Source: Geopsychrobacter electrodiphilus DSM 16401
Lineage (GTDB): Bacteria; Desulfobacterota; Desulfuromonadia; Desulfuromonadales; Geopsychrobacteraceae
Assembly (NCBI RefSeq): GCF_000384395.1
Contig: NZ_ARWE01000001.1
Span: 1,116,001-1,180,000 of the forward strand
DNA: 64,000 nucleotides
Direction of reading: 5' to 3'
Under the pieces are notes generated by a model. The model saw only the letters and a list, made by a program, of their open reading frames with translations, was not told the origin of the DNA and did not search any database. How positions within the stretch are numbered: the first letter of the stretch is position 1; each line of letters starts with the position of its first letter. The translations under genes were made by a program, and so were the position numbers. Of the stretch, positions 29,046-36,511 are shown in pieces.

Positions 29046-30092
29046 CTAGTCGAGCTGACCGGTGTGGTCAGACTGACGCTGTTGGCCGTCTCGGAGTCTG
29101 GCGAGGCTTATCTGGGTGTATTTCTCGGTTGTGCGGATCTGGGTGTGTCCGAGGGTCTCTTGTACCAGGCGCAGGTCGTTGGTGGCTTCGAGGGTGTATG
29201 TACCACAAATATGGCGGAGGGTGTGAGGGCCTTTTATGGGGACTCCGCTTTTTCGGCTGGCGGTGGCGAAGGCTTTTTTCATGCTGGCGTAAGGTTCGCC
29301 GGTTTTGGGGTTTGCGGCGATATAACCTGTGGGATATTTACCTTTGTTGGCTTTACGGACTATGGCGGCTTGGCCGGCAAGGATCTTAATGGCCTCTTCG
29401 GGGAGGATGCTGGCTCTCGTTTTGCCACGTTTGGCGATGTAATAGATGACGCCATCGATCAGGTTGACATCTTGCCATTTTAGGCGGCTGGCTTCGGCAT
29501 AGCGGAGTCCGGCACGCAGCATGATGTAGATGATGGCTTTTTTGGGGCCGTTATCGATGTGATCGAGCCATTTGTGCAGCTCTGCCGGGCTGGGTATTTT
29601 TGGTTGTGGGGCTTCGTAGGCGAGGCGCTGCACGCGGAAGGGGAGCGGGTCGCACATTTTGCGTTCGACCATCCAGCTGATGAGGCTTTTGAGGTAGTCA
29701 ATTTCCAGGTTGCAGGATCTGGGTGTGCTTTTGCGTTTGGTTTTGTATTTGTTGATGTGGATCTCGGTGATCTCTCCGATCGTGAGTGCGCCGAAGTGGG
29801 GCTTCAGGTTTTTTAGGGCCCACAGGATTGAATCATAGGTTTTGGGCGCACGGTGCAGGCTGACCCATTCGAGCCAATCGGGGAGCACGTCAACGATGCG
29901 GGGGTTGATGAGGTTTTTTATTCCGGATCGGCGGCGCCTGAGCTGCATCTCAATGGCGTGGACTTCTATTTCGCTGCAGTCGTTGACGATCTGCCGGGTG
30001 CGGCGGCCGTTGCGGCCTTCGGGGTAGTAATCAATAACCCAGCTACCGGGGATGATGTCGCCGTTTTTGGTTTTGTTGTGGCGGATCGCCAT
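29046..30092 (-). CDS. int: Phage tyrosine integrase
   Basis: 348 aa. N-terminal arm-binding and core-binding domains (~1-165) precede a catalytic domain with Arg in AGLRYAEA, Lys in KRGKT, HTLRH, GHTQ and the nucleophile Tyr in EKYTQIS. Stop codon 45 bp from the tRNA-Ala remnant, as usual for integrases that target tRNA genes. Last gene of the minus-strand lysogeny block. It should carry out integration and excision at the tRNA. Confidence 0.93.
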   Translation of the reverse strand: MAIRHNKTKNGDIIPGSWVIDYYPEGRNGRRTRQIVNDCSEIEVHAIEMQLRRRRSGIKNLINPRIVDVLPDWLEWVSLHRAPKTYDSILWALKNLKPHFGALTIGEITEIHINKYKTKRKSTPRSCNLEIDYLKSLISWMVERKMCDPLPFRVQRLAYEAPQPKIPSPAELHKWLDHIDNGPKKAIIYIMLRAGLRYAEASRLKWQDVNLIDGVIYYIAKRGKTRASILPEEAIKILAGQAAIVRKANKGKYPTGYIAANPKTGEPYASMKKAFATASRKSGVPIKGPHTLRHICGTYTLEATNDLRLVQETLGHTQIRTTEKYTQISLARLRDGQQRQSDHTGQLD

Positions 30093-30122
30093 GGGTACCT
30101 TTGTGGTGCTTCGCCAGAAGAG

Positions 30123-30437
30123 CTATGAAAGACGGAGAGTCTCACCGCATTTTGGGCAGGGTTTTATCTGCCCTGCATATTTTTCGGGATAAGATATTTT
30201 ATTTTTGCAAGCGGGGCAGAGGATGCTTCCCGCAAGTTGTTTTTGTGGTTGCGCAGGTTCGGTGTTGTTTTTGTTTATGAGAGAGATCAACGTTTCGAGG
30301 TTTTTGTTTATTTTACGTAATTCGTCGCGGCTTGATCCTGTATAAACGTTGATAAAATACAACCAGATCGGCGCCAGAAATGCGATGATTGCAAATATGA
30401 CGGCGGCTATTGTGCCGACAATACCGAAAGCTGCCAT
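30123..30437 (-). CDS. Small membrane protein with C-terminal zinc ribbon
   Basis: 104 aa, not recognised. One strong N-terminal helix (residues ~7-30), a coiled region, then a C-terminal CPACKNKISYPEKYAGQIK plus PCPKCGE ribbon. Probably anchored with the ribbon in the cytoplasm. Lies between the integrase and other accessory genes on the same strand. Confidence 0.6.
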   Translation of the reverse strand: MAAFGIVGTIAAVIFAIIAFLAPIWLYFINVYTGSSRDELRKINKNLETLISLINKNNTEPAQPQKQLAGSILCPACKNKISYPEKYAGQIKPCPKCGETLRLS

Positions 30438-30447
30438 GGATTATCCT

Positions 30448-30762
30448 TTATTCGTTGATGTAGATTTGTGTGAGGGGATATTTTGTTTGCCCCATGTCAA
30501 TCAATACGGATTCTCCTGATTTAAGATCAATATAAGTGCTGCCATTTCCGCAGGTGAGTTCATTTGTTTCAGACCTTGCACAGATATGGTTTGAGCGAAT
30601 GGAGATATTTTTCCATTTTTCACTGGTGATCCTGACGCGGACGGAGTTGTCACCTCTGGCGCTGCGGTAATATTTTACTACGGTGACTCTGTATCCGGCC
30701 CGACTGGCGAGGGCGGCGAGTGGTAATGTGATAAAGATCATCAGGATGATTGCTGTTTTCAT
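30448..30762 (-). CDS. Exported protein of unknown function
   Basis: 104 aa with a signal peptide ending near AALASRA. The mature part has two cysteines (HICARSE, LTCGNG) that could form a disulfide. I chose the ATG at 30762, preceded by GGGGG; an upstream ATG at 30780 adds only MINGGI. Possible lysogenic-conversion protein. No family recognised. Confidence 0.6.
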   Translation of the reverse strand: MKTAIILMIFITLPLAALASRAGYRVTVVKYYRSARGDNSVRVRITSEKWKNISIRSNHICARSETNELTCGNGSTYIDLKSGESVLIDMGQTKYPLTQIYINE

Positions 30763-30781
30763 AATTCCCCCGTTTATCATT

Positions 30782-31309
30782 TTATTTCCCCGCTACGCTG
30801 ATCCGCGCCATGCTGATGAGTCCATAGCCGCGATCGATCTTGACTGCGGTGAGGTCGATGATTCCACCTTCAAGCTGTGCCTGTTCTGGTGTAGCGTCTT
30901 TGAGGCCGAAACCGAAGGCGCCGATTCTGGTGATGGTGTGTGTTTTTAGATCTGTGTGGCGGTCCAGTCCGAAGAAATCGGGGACCTCTTCGTTAAACAG
31001 GACCGGGCCGCAGCCTGAGAGTACCGAGGTCAGTACCAGGGCAACCAGAATCGCTGAGGCGCGCTTGCTGAAGTGGGCTTGTTTTTTCCAGGCCAGGGTC
31101 AGGTAGATGATGGTGATGCTGAGGCTTATGATTGAAAAGAACGCGACCAACGTTTGAAACGGCAACATAGTGCCGATCAGCCCGAGGGCCAGAAAGGTCA
31201 AGAGGGTCAACTGGGGCTTCGATTGCTCGACAGCCGGCACGCTGGTGGCCTCGCTGAGGAGGCGGGCAATTCTGGTTTTTTTGGTGTTGATGTCTGTGAT
31301 GTCTTGCAC
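30782..31309 (-). CDS. Membrane protein of unknown function
   Basis: 175 aa from a GTG at 31309 with GGGGGG upstream. Two helices span ~residues 33-72 and a third hydrophobic segment ends in VLSGC, which looks like an internal lipobox. This suggests either a third helix or a fused lipoprotein-like tail. The C-terminal ~75 residues are soluble, with a glycine-rich GAFGFGLKD. Not recognised. Confidence 0.55.
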   Translation of the reverse strand: MQDITDINTKKTRIARLLSEATSVPAVEQSKPQLTLLTFLALGLIGTMLPFQTLVAFFSIISLSITIIYLTLAWKKQAHFSKRASAILVALVLTSVLSGCGPVLFNEEVPDFFGLDRHTDLKTHTITRIGAFGFGLKDATPEQAQLEGGIIDLTAVKIDRGYGLISMARISVAGK

Positions 31310-31346
31310 GTTACCCCCCTGCTGCCCTGATGTTTTTTGTCCTGTA

Positions 31347-31808
31347 TCAGGCCGCATCATTTTTCAATATAGTAGAAAAGAGCTTAATGATCCTATATGA
31401 AGAGGAAAAAGCGGTTGATGCCAGGAAAATCCACAATACTATAACCATGAAATGAAAATATGTAGGATTGTCATAATTGAAAAACAAACATATAGAACTG
31501 TAAATTGCGAAGGCGAAGCACCAATGGATTGAACACATACAATGGTCAACTATTGTCATGTAGTGACCGCCGTCTTTCAACCATTTCATTGTCTTTGAAT
31601 TTTTAATTGATATAAGTATTGCCTTTGTTGTAGCCAGAAAACCAACACCTATTGAGCTTATTGTGGTTGCTGATGACAAAAGCTCTTTAACTGAACCGTT
31701 AAATATTAACTTATAGTCAATAATAAAATTAAATACTGAAAAAAATAATAGCGTTATAAATAATCCACAAAGCCAATGGTATTTATATTCAACACTATTA
31801 GCACTCAT
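31347..31808 (-). CDS. Four-helix membrane protein, AT-rich
   Basis: 153 aa with about four membrane helices, rich in Phe, Ile, Cys and Ser, low GC. It starts 3 bp after the stop of the 297-aa gene, so the two form a pair. A membrane effector paired with a cytoplasmic sensor is a common layout of phage-exclusion systems, but no domain was recognised. Confidence 0.6.
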   Translation of the reverse strand: MSANSVEYKYHWLCGLFITLLFFSVFNFIIDYKLIFNGSVKELLSSATTISSIGVGFLATTKAILISIKNSKTMKWLKDGGHYMTIVDHCMCSIHWCFAFAIYSSICLFFNYDNPTYFHFMVIVLWIFLASTAFSSSYRIIKLFSTILKNDAA

Positions 31809-31811
31809 AAT

Positions 31812-32705
31812 TTACTCCTCTTTGAACATTACCTTAAGTTCTTTACTCCTCTTTCTCCAAGCAGCGAGTGCTGCATCTGTTAGAACCTTGTGGGGGACTA
31901 CTCTGTTTTCTCCAAGATCAATCTCAACAGTTTCTATCATTCTGTCGTTGAACAGATCAATATATTCTGTTTCAGAACCGATCTCTTCCTTCCCGGATAC
32001 AAGCAGTTTTATCTTTTCGTCAGCAGCTCCATGGTCGTGAACTCGTCCAAATAATTTTTTGCATAGCTTAACAACATCTTTTTTGAGGATTGAACCATCT
32101 CTTTTATGGCCCATGGAAAAAGTAAAGTTGGCGCTTATGGAAGGGGATGTATTCATAAGTTCAAGAAGTGTATCTGGTGAGATGCCCAACTCCTTAAAGA
32201 GTTGAGAGTTATTAGGGGCCGCCACCTGAAGCTCAAATCTCCTGATTATATCCATTTCAGCTAGCCTCTGTAGGGCCTCAGCCTCCAAAATAACATCAAA
32301 AACCACATCACCCTCATTGTCCTCTATCTCTGAAACATATGTACAGAAAGATGAGGCGGAAACGGCATCTCTGTTTTTTTGATAAATCAATATCTGTAGA
32401 TCTGGGACATACACGAACGCTGCAGTATCACCAATTCCCTGATCTTCATCGAGGTCAATTTGGTCGGTCACACCATTCAGCTTCATCTTTTCAGGGATGT
32501 CTGTCATCCGTATTTTGGCGGCTTCACCTATAATACGGCCATTTTTATTTCTTCTCAATGCATTAAGTCTTACGTGATAGCGTGTGCCCTCGTAGGTTCT
32601 CTCTTCGCCAGGCAAGGCGAAAATACTATCGAGAAGCGTCTCAAATGTGCCACCACCTTCAGGCATGTTCACTTTAAAAAAATCAAAATTTATTTTCTTA
32701 ATCAT
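31812..32705 (-). CDS. Uncharacterised ~300-aa protein (DUF6731-like)
   Basis: 297 aa, soluble, no membrane segment. The stretch DEDQGIGDTAAFVYVPDLQ followed by LIYQKNRDAVSASSFCTY resembles, from memory, proteins named DUF6731 that occur as accessory genes in bacteria and prophages. No catalytic motif is evident. It is more AT-rich than the structural genes. Paired with the downstream four-helix membrane protein and expressed from the lysogeny strand, so a resident-prophage trait such as superinfection exclusion is plausible but unproven. Confidence 0.6.
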   Translation of the reverse strand: MIKKINFDFFKVNMPEGGGTFETLLDSIFALPGEERTYEGTRYHVRLNALRRNKNGRIIGEAAKIRMTDIPEKMKLNGVTDQIDLDEDQGIGDTAAFVYVPDLQILIYQKNRDAVSASSFCTYVSEIEDNEGDVVFDVILEAEALQRLAEMDIIRRFELQVAAPNNSQLFKELGISPDTLLELMNTSPSISANFTFSMGHKRDGSILKKDVVKLCKKLFGRVHDHGAADEKIKLLVSGKEEIGSETEYIDLFNDRMIETVEIDLGENRVVPHKVLTDAALAAWRKRSKELKVMFKEE

Positions 32706-32814
32706 AATTCCCTCTTAATTTCATATTCGCATCGTATTGTGACTAATTACGTCACACATGCGCGATAACATCGGCAATGTTGTTTTGACTAACGCATAAA
32801 ACGCTAATCGGTAA

Positions 32815-33063
32815 TTATTTCCGACGATTTGGCTTCTGTGTCAGGGCAGAACCTGCAGCAGTTTTAGCGGGTTTAGCTGCGGAGCTGCGCAGGGTTTTAG
32901 ACGCAGCCGTGGCGGCTTTGGGTGATGTAACTTTGGTTGGAGCTTTTCGCTGAGAAAGCGCAGATCCGGCTGCCGACTTGGCTGCTTTGCTGGCAGTGGG
33001 ACTTTTGAGAGTTTTGGATGCTGCGCTTGCGGCTTTTTTGCCGGTGACTTCCTTGTTGGCCAT
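32815..33063 (-). CDS. Lys/Ala/Ser two-repeat small basic protein, copy 1
   Basis: 82 aa made of two copies of a ~35-residue unit whose core is SKTL(K/R)S...K(S/T)AAGSAL(S/T)Q. Strongly basic, no aromatic residues, predicted disordered or helical. A paralog with the same two-unit layout lies at 45827-46063. Similar small proteins are widespread in proteobacterial accessory DNA, but no function is known to me. RBS GGAGGGG-like upstream of the ATG. Confidence 0.7.
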   Translation of the reverse strand: MANKEVTGKKAASAASKTLKSPTASKAAKSAAGSALSQRKAPTKVTSPKAATAASKTLRSSAAKPAKTAAGSALTQKPNRRK

Positions 33064-33112
33064 GGACCCCTCCTGGTTGGTAGGCTTTATGTTTGTCTAG
33101 ATCAGCTCGGCT

Positions 33113-33421
33113 TTACTCTTTTCCTTTTCCAAAAATATACCCGAGTGCCAGAGTGATGATCGGCACAAAAATGGACCAAATCGTTGCAATGGAGGAAATT
33201 TCAAAATTTAACTTAGGATCAAAATAGGACCCAATGAAAACCAAAACTGTCAGGGTGCTGCCAGCCAGAAAGCTCCATTTGATAGTTTGCCAAACAATTG
33301 CAGCTTGGGCATGCTTCCCGGAACCAATAACTCTTGTAATAGTGCCAGCTACATCGCGATCGAAACTGTCACGAGACCTTGGTTTCACATTTTGGGGCGC
33401 GACATCAATCCTATCAACCAT
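33113..33421 (-). CDS. Two-helix membrane protein
   Basis: 102 aa. A soluble N-terminal ~45 residues is followed by two membrane helices (~48-68 and ~75-97) ending FGKGKE. Directly upstream of repeat protein copy 1. Overlaps the end of the 125-aa gene by 8 bp, so translation is coupled. Not recognised. Confidence 0.6.
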   Translation of the reverse strand: MVDRIDVAPQNVKPRSRDSFDRDVAGTITRVIGSGKHAQAAIVWQTIKWSFLAGSTLTVLVFIGSYFDPKLNFEISSIATIWSIFVPIITLALGYIFGKGKE

Positions 33422-33791
33422 CTACTTTCTCCCCAAGATAAAACGTGTATTCAATTTTCCTAAGATTCTCTTGCGGTTTGGCCTTACTGGTACTGATAAA
33501 CAAAAAAAGGACCCTACCGTCTAAAGAACCAACACGGAGTGCCTCCGTCATTGACATGCCAATGTTGGAGTTAAAGTTATAAAAATCAATCGACAACTCA
33601 GTTGCACTAACAGGGGTAGTATCGAACCTTGGACCATCGCTATCAGTGATGAAGGTACAGTTTATGGTAAGGCTTTGGATGAGAAATTTAACTTCTTCAG
33701 TGAAAGAATGGACTAAGCCATTTCTAATAACATCCTTACCGCCGGTGCTGATAGAAAGAGAAACACCAGTCACATCGTGGGATACAGACAC
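33414..33791 (-). CDS. Conserved-looking prophage protein of unknown function
   Basis: 125 aa, no membrane helix, mostly beta-strand by appearance. Lies between the repressor and the two-helix membrane protein in the lysogeny operon. Not recognised. Confidence 0.5.
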   Translation of the reverse strand: MSVSHDVTGVSLSISTGGKDVIRNGLVHSFTEEVKFLIQSLTINCTFITDSDGPRFDTTPVSATELSIDFYNFNSNIGMSMTEALRVGSLDGRVLFLFISTSKAKPQENLRKIEYTFYLGEKVDG

Positions 33792-33809
33792 TTTAAAATT
33801 CTCCTCATA

Positions 33810-34250
33810 TCAACTCGCCAGCCGAATCAGCTTGGCGACAGTTTTTTTGTCTACTTGCCTTCCTTCTTCTTCTGAAAACATTTCATAGAGCGTGGTGATC
33901 AGCTCGGCTTTTTTGGCCGGTGCCAGATTGCGTTTTTCGCCCTGCAGATATTCTTCAACTGCTTCGATCACTGCACGCAATGTGACCGTGTCGTCTATTT
34001 GGTAGGCGGTTTCGGTTTCGTTGGTGTGGCTGTGCTCGGTTCGCATTGGGCCTTCACCGGATTCCAGCCACTGTATCTTTATTCCAAAAACGTCTTCTAC
34101 TGAATGAAGGGTTCTTTCTGAGAGCTGACTTCTGCCTTTGAGAGCCTCTGTCATAAGTGAGGGAGATACATGGATTTTTTTAGCAAAAGCCGATTGGCTG
34201 AGACCAGTCTCTGCAACAACTTTTTTAAGTCTACTGGAAAAATTATCCAT
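33810..34250 (-). CDS. Phage repressor, XRE-type HTH
   Basis: 146 aa. The N-terminal helix-turn-helix (residues ~8-62) has LSQSAFAKKIHVSPSLMTEALKGRSQLSERTL, with the CI/Cro-like pattern. The C-terminal part is helical and lacks an Ala-Gly cleavage site and the Ser/Lys peptidase motif of LexA-like repressors, so it is probably not self-cleaving. Divergent from the early genes and facing the 34277-34289 palindrome. Expected to keep the lytic promoter off. Confidence 0.85.
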   Translation of the reverse strand: MDNFSSRLKKVVAETGLSQSAFAKKIHVSPSLMTEALKGRSQLSERTLHSVEDVFGIKIQWLESGEGPMRTEHSHTNETETAYQIDDTVTLRAVIEAVEEYLQGEKRNLAPAKKAELITTLYEMFSEEEGRQVDKKTVAKLIRLAS

Positions 34251-34267
34251 TCACTGTATTTTCCTGC

Positions 34268-34296
34268 TTGACTATGTACAGTCACTGTAATATGTT
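34268..34296 (+). promoter_or_regulatory. Early lytic promoter with operator in its spacer
   Basis: TTGACT (34268-34273), a 17-bp spacer and TATGTT (34291-34296). The spacer holds a perfect palindrome TACAGT-C-ACTGTA (34277-34289). A half site ACTGTA lies at 34253-34258 next to the repressor start. A 10-bp direct repeat CCAAGAACGA follows at 34301 and 34322, 21 bp apart. Repressor binding would block RNA polymerase directly. Confidence 0.7.
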
Positions 34297-34344
34297 TGTT
34301 CCAAGAACGATGCAAACAATACCAAGAACGAAGAGGTTACACAA

Positions 34345-34563
34345 ATGAAAATAGATAAAGACGCCACTAGAGACCGTTGTCGCAAGAAATATGGAAGTGT
34401 CTTTGCCTGCCATGAGGCCTTTGGGGTGCATGCTCGGGTGTTTTACGCCGCAACGGATGGTACGCGGGGGCTCTCTGGTCGTGATGGCGTTGCGAAGCGC
34501 ACCATCGATCGCCTTCGGACAGAGGGTTTGTTGGTTGAGATCCCTGAGACTGGTGTTCAGTAA
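34345..34563 (+). CDS. Cro-like early regulator
   Basis: 72 aa, basic, with a helical segment (GVAKRTIDRLRTEGLLVEIPE) that could be a DNA-recognition region. Position alone, first rightward gene opposite the repressor, suggests Cro. No clear family match. Confidence 0.5.
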   Translation: MKIDKDATRDRCRKKYGSVFACHEAFGVHARVFYAATDGTRGLSGRDGVAKRTIDRLRTEGLLVEIPETGVQ

Positions 34564-34591
34564 ATAGCTCATAGCGTGAGCATAACCACTG

Positions 34592-34606
34592 ATTCGAAAT
34601 TCGAAT
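34592..34606. promoter_or_regulatory. Perfect 15-bp palindrome upstream of the CII-like gene
   Basis: ATTCGAA-A-TTCGAAT, 20 bp before the ATG at 34627. Likely a binding site for a dimeric regulator. It does not match the repressor operator. Confidence 0.5.
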
Positions 34607-34626
34607 ATTACAAAGGGGCTTAGGCG

Positions 34627-35088
34627 ATGGAATCATACGAGGCAATGCGACGGGCGGTTGGTGGGGCGGCAGTAAAGGTGGCGAGACGTCTGGGCCGATC
34701 GAGCAGCATGGTTCAAAAATGGTGCGAACCATCAAACGACTTCACCACCAGTGGCGCCCTGAACCCGCTGGACCGCATAGAAGGTGTGATTGAGGTTGCG
34801 GTTCAAGAGCGGCGGCGTAGTTGTGATGCTTATGCTCCGATCTACTTCCTGGCACAACGTTTTGGTGGGCTGTTTCTGCCCCCTATCCCCATGACAATCA
34901 AAACCAGTGAGATCAGCGCTCAGTTGTGCCGCACGGTGAAAGAGGCTGGCGATGCTTTCAGCGTGGCAGCGAAGGCGTTGGAGGATGACAACCTGTCACC
35001 CAATGAGCGCCGCGAGATTTTGAAAGAGGCGCATGAGGCAATGGCGGCTTTTGCTGAGTTTACCCGCATGATCGAGTCGGAGGGCTGA
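34627..35088 (+). CDS. Phage regulatory CII-like protein
   Basis: 153 aa. The N-terminal AMRRAVGGAAVKVARRLGRSSSMVQKW with a following NPLDRIE resembles the phage CII/CP76-type regulators (P2-like Cox/CII group) that choose between lysis and lysogeny. The C-terminal half is helical. Preceded by the 34592 palindrome. Confidence 0.65.
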   Translation: MESYEAMRRAVGGAAVKVARRLGRSSSMVQKWCEPSNDFTTSGALNPLDRIEGVIEVAVQERRRSCDAYAPIYFLAQRFGGLFLPPIPMTIKTSEISAQLCRTVKEAGDAFSVAAKALEDDNLSPNERREILKEAHEAMAAFAEFTRMIESEG

Positions 35089-35091
35089 GCA

Positions 35092-35307
35092 ATGAATGTC
35101 ACTTTAAAGAAACTAAAGAGAACAATCGGCGCAATTATCAGCGACATAGACACCGCAGACTTCAATATGGCGCTTGATGTCAGAACGCGTGTTTCAGCAG
35201 TGCAACTTCTCTTAGATTCTAGCTCAACCCCGCAGTCGTTCCTTAAAGTCATGAGCGATGCCTATCTGGTCGCCGACAATAAAATCAAAAAGGAAATGGC
35301 TAAGTGA
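35092..35307 (+). CDS. Small early phage protein
   Basis: 71 aa, helical, not recognised. Starts 3 bp after the CII-like gene and its stop overlaps the next start by one base (TGATG), so it belongs to the same transcript. Confidence 0.5.
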   Translation: MNVTLKKLKRTIGAIISDIDTADFNMALDVRTRVSAVQLLLDSSSTPQSFLKVMSDAYLVADNKIKKEMAK

Positions 35308-35504
35308 TGAGCGTTGAGCAGCGCCTTGAGCGTATAGAGGCGCTCTTGCAGACACTTGTTAAGGCGCAGTCTCAGACTGTTTCATCATCCATCGATATCG
35401 ATTTGTGTTTGCGCGCTGATAACCCGCTGGCGGCTTTGCGGGAGCGAAACAAAAAGTTGAAGCAACAGAAGGGCAGGGCGCGCTCTGCAACTGGATCAAG
35501 CTAA
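35307..35504 (+). CDS. Small coiled-coil early phage protein
   Basis: 65 aa. The N-terminal MSVEQRLERIEALLQTLVKA heptads predict a short coiled coil and the C-terminal end is basic (RERNKKLKQQKGR). Not recognised. Followed by a strong terminator. Confidence 0.5.
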   Translation: MSVEQRLERIEALLQTLVKAQSQTVSSSIDIDLCLRADNPLAALRERNKKLKQQKGRARSATGSS

Positions 35505-35538
35505 TCAATTTTAGTCAGTCACCCACAGTGCTGGCTTT

Positions 35539-35581
35539 GATCGGGGGGCTTTACCCCTCCTTAAGCTCCCCGATCTTTTTT
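35539..35581 (+). terminator. Intrinsic terminator inside the early region
   Basis: A 13-bp stem with one G-U pair (35539-35551 with 35563-35575), 11-nt loop and a T6 tract. It separates the immediate-early genes (34345-35504) from the delayed-early genes. No promoter is obvious before 35606, so read-through or antitermination may be needed. Confidence 0.8.
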
Positions 35582-35605
35582 AAATTTTTGCCGTGGAGGT
35601 TTGAA

Positions 35606-35797
35606 ATGGAACTGGTTCCTGTTTGTGCCTGGTGCCCCGAAGTTGAGATCCCCGCTGGAAAACTTGCAACGCACACGATTTGCCGTGAACACCTGCTGGA
35701 GAAGTTTCCAAAGATGGCGCCTAAGGTTTTGGCCCGGCAGCAGGTTAAAACCCAGATCGAACTGGCCAACCCGTTTTTAGTTAACCAAACATTTTAA
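35606..35797 (+). CDS. Small Cys-containing phage protein
   Basis: 63 aa from the ATG at 35606, which has TGGAGG upstream; the frame is open to 35528 across the terminator. CAWCPEVEIPAGKLATHTICREH has a CxxC and a later Cys/His, so a small metal-binding fold is possible. Not recognised. Confidence 0.6.
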   Translation: MELVPVCAWCPEVEIPAGKLATHTICREHLLEKFPKMAPKVLARQQVKTQIELANPFLVNQTF

Positions 35798-35811
35798 TGG
35801 AGTGCGTCGCA

Positions 35812-35964
35812 ATGAGTCATAAGGCCAAGGTATTTGGTTATTTGTATGTGGTCTTTCTGCTGCTGGTGTTCTGCTGGACAGGGGACAGCGACTACCAAGA
35901 CGCAAAGCGGATGCAGTCGACCGGTGCTCAGGGATATCGAGTTCATAATTTAAGGGGTGAGTGA
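35812..35964 (+). CDS. Small single-helix membrane protein
   Basis: 50 aa: MSHKAKVFGYLYVVFLLLVF with one membrane helix at residues ~7-23, then a polar tail. GGAG lies 8 nt upstream. Its stop overlaps the next ATG by one base. Function unknown. Confidence 0.45.
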   Translation: MSHKAKVFGYLYVVFLLLVFCWTGDSDYQDAKRMQSTGAQGYRVHNLRGE

Positions 35965-36161
35965 TGGCTGACGGTGCGGTTGTCCTGGATTGTTTGCACT
36001 GCAAAAACCATGGTCGTTGCGGTGAGGTTGCCAATCGCTGCCGCACAACGCTGCGAGCCTGGGTGTATGACTTTATTCTGTTTGATTGCCCCCAGTTTGA
36101 GCCGCTGTATTACCGGGGGATTGAGGGTGTGATTGATCATTCCCAGCGGCAAGCTTTTTAA
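35964..36161 (+). CDS. Small Cys-rich phage protein
   Basis: 65 aa with CLHCKNHGRCGEVANRC near the N terminus, a likely zinc or iron-sulfur binding cluster. AAGGGG upstream. Not recognised. Confidence 0.5.
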   Translation: MADGAVVLDCLHCKNHGRCGEVANRCRTTLRAWVYDFILFDCPQFEPLYYRGIEGVIDHSQRQAF

Positions 36162-36183
36162 ACACTGAATAGGAGAAAGACAA

Positions 36184-36420
36184 ATGATGAGAGCAAAAAT
36201 GAAAGTTATTAAGGTCGATGCAAATGAGTACAACGAAACAATCAGCATGACCGCTGTTTGTAAGGCTGAAGGCTACCCGGAAGACGGTAGCGACGAGAAC
36301 AACACGTTTGCCAAGTTCACCCCTTCGGCGGACCTGACAATGCAGATTGCTAACCCTGATCTGCTCGGCAAGTTAAAGCCTGGCCAAGAGTTGTATCTCG
36401 ACTTCAGCCCTGCCGAGTAG
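36184..36420 (+). CDS. Small early phage protein
   Basis: 78 aa with AGGAGA upstream of the ATG; internal ATGs at 36187 and 36199 are alternatives. Beta-rich, with the ending LLGKLKPGQELYLDFSPAE. A familiar-looking small phage protein, but no function is known to me. Confidence 0.6.
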   Translation: MMRAKMKVIKVDANEYNETISMTAVCKAEGYPEDGSDENNTFAKFTPSADLTMQIANPDLLGKLKPGQELYLDFSPAE

Positions 36421-36511
36421 CAACCAAACTGCCGGGCTAGGGTAGCACCCGAAAAGCGGACGCCTCGCCGTCTGCCCGGTATTTCTTCGAGGCCAATGAT
36501 TGGAGGCAGTC

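Noticed and set aside
29064-29483. 139-codon open frame on the + strand over the integrase
   Set aside because: Antisense to the integrase catalytic domain; Gly/Phe-rich shadow product.
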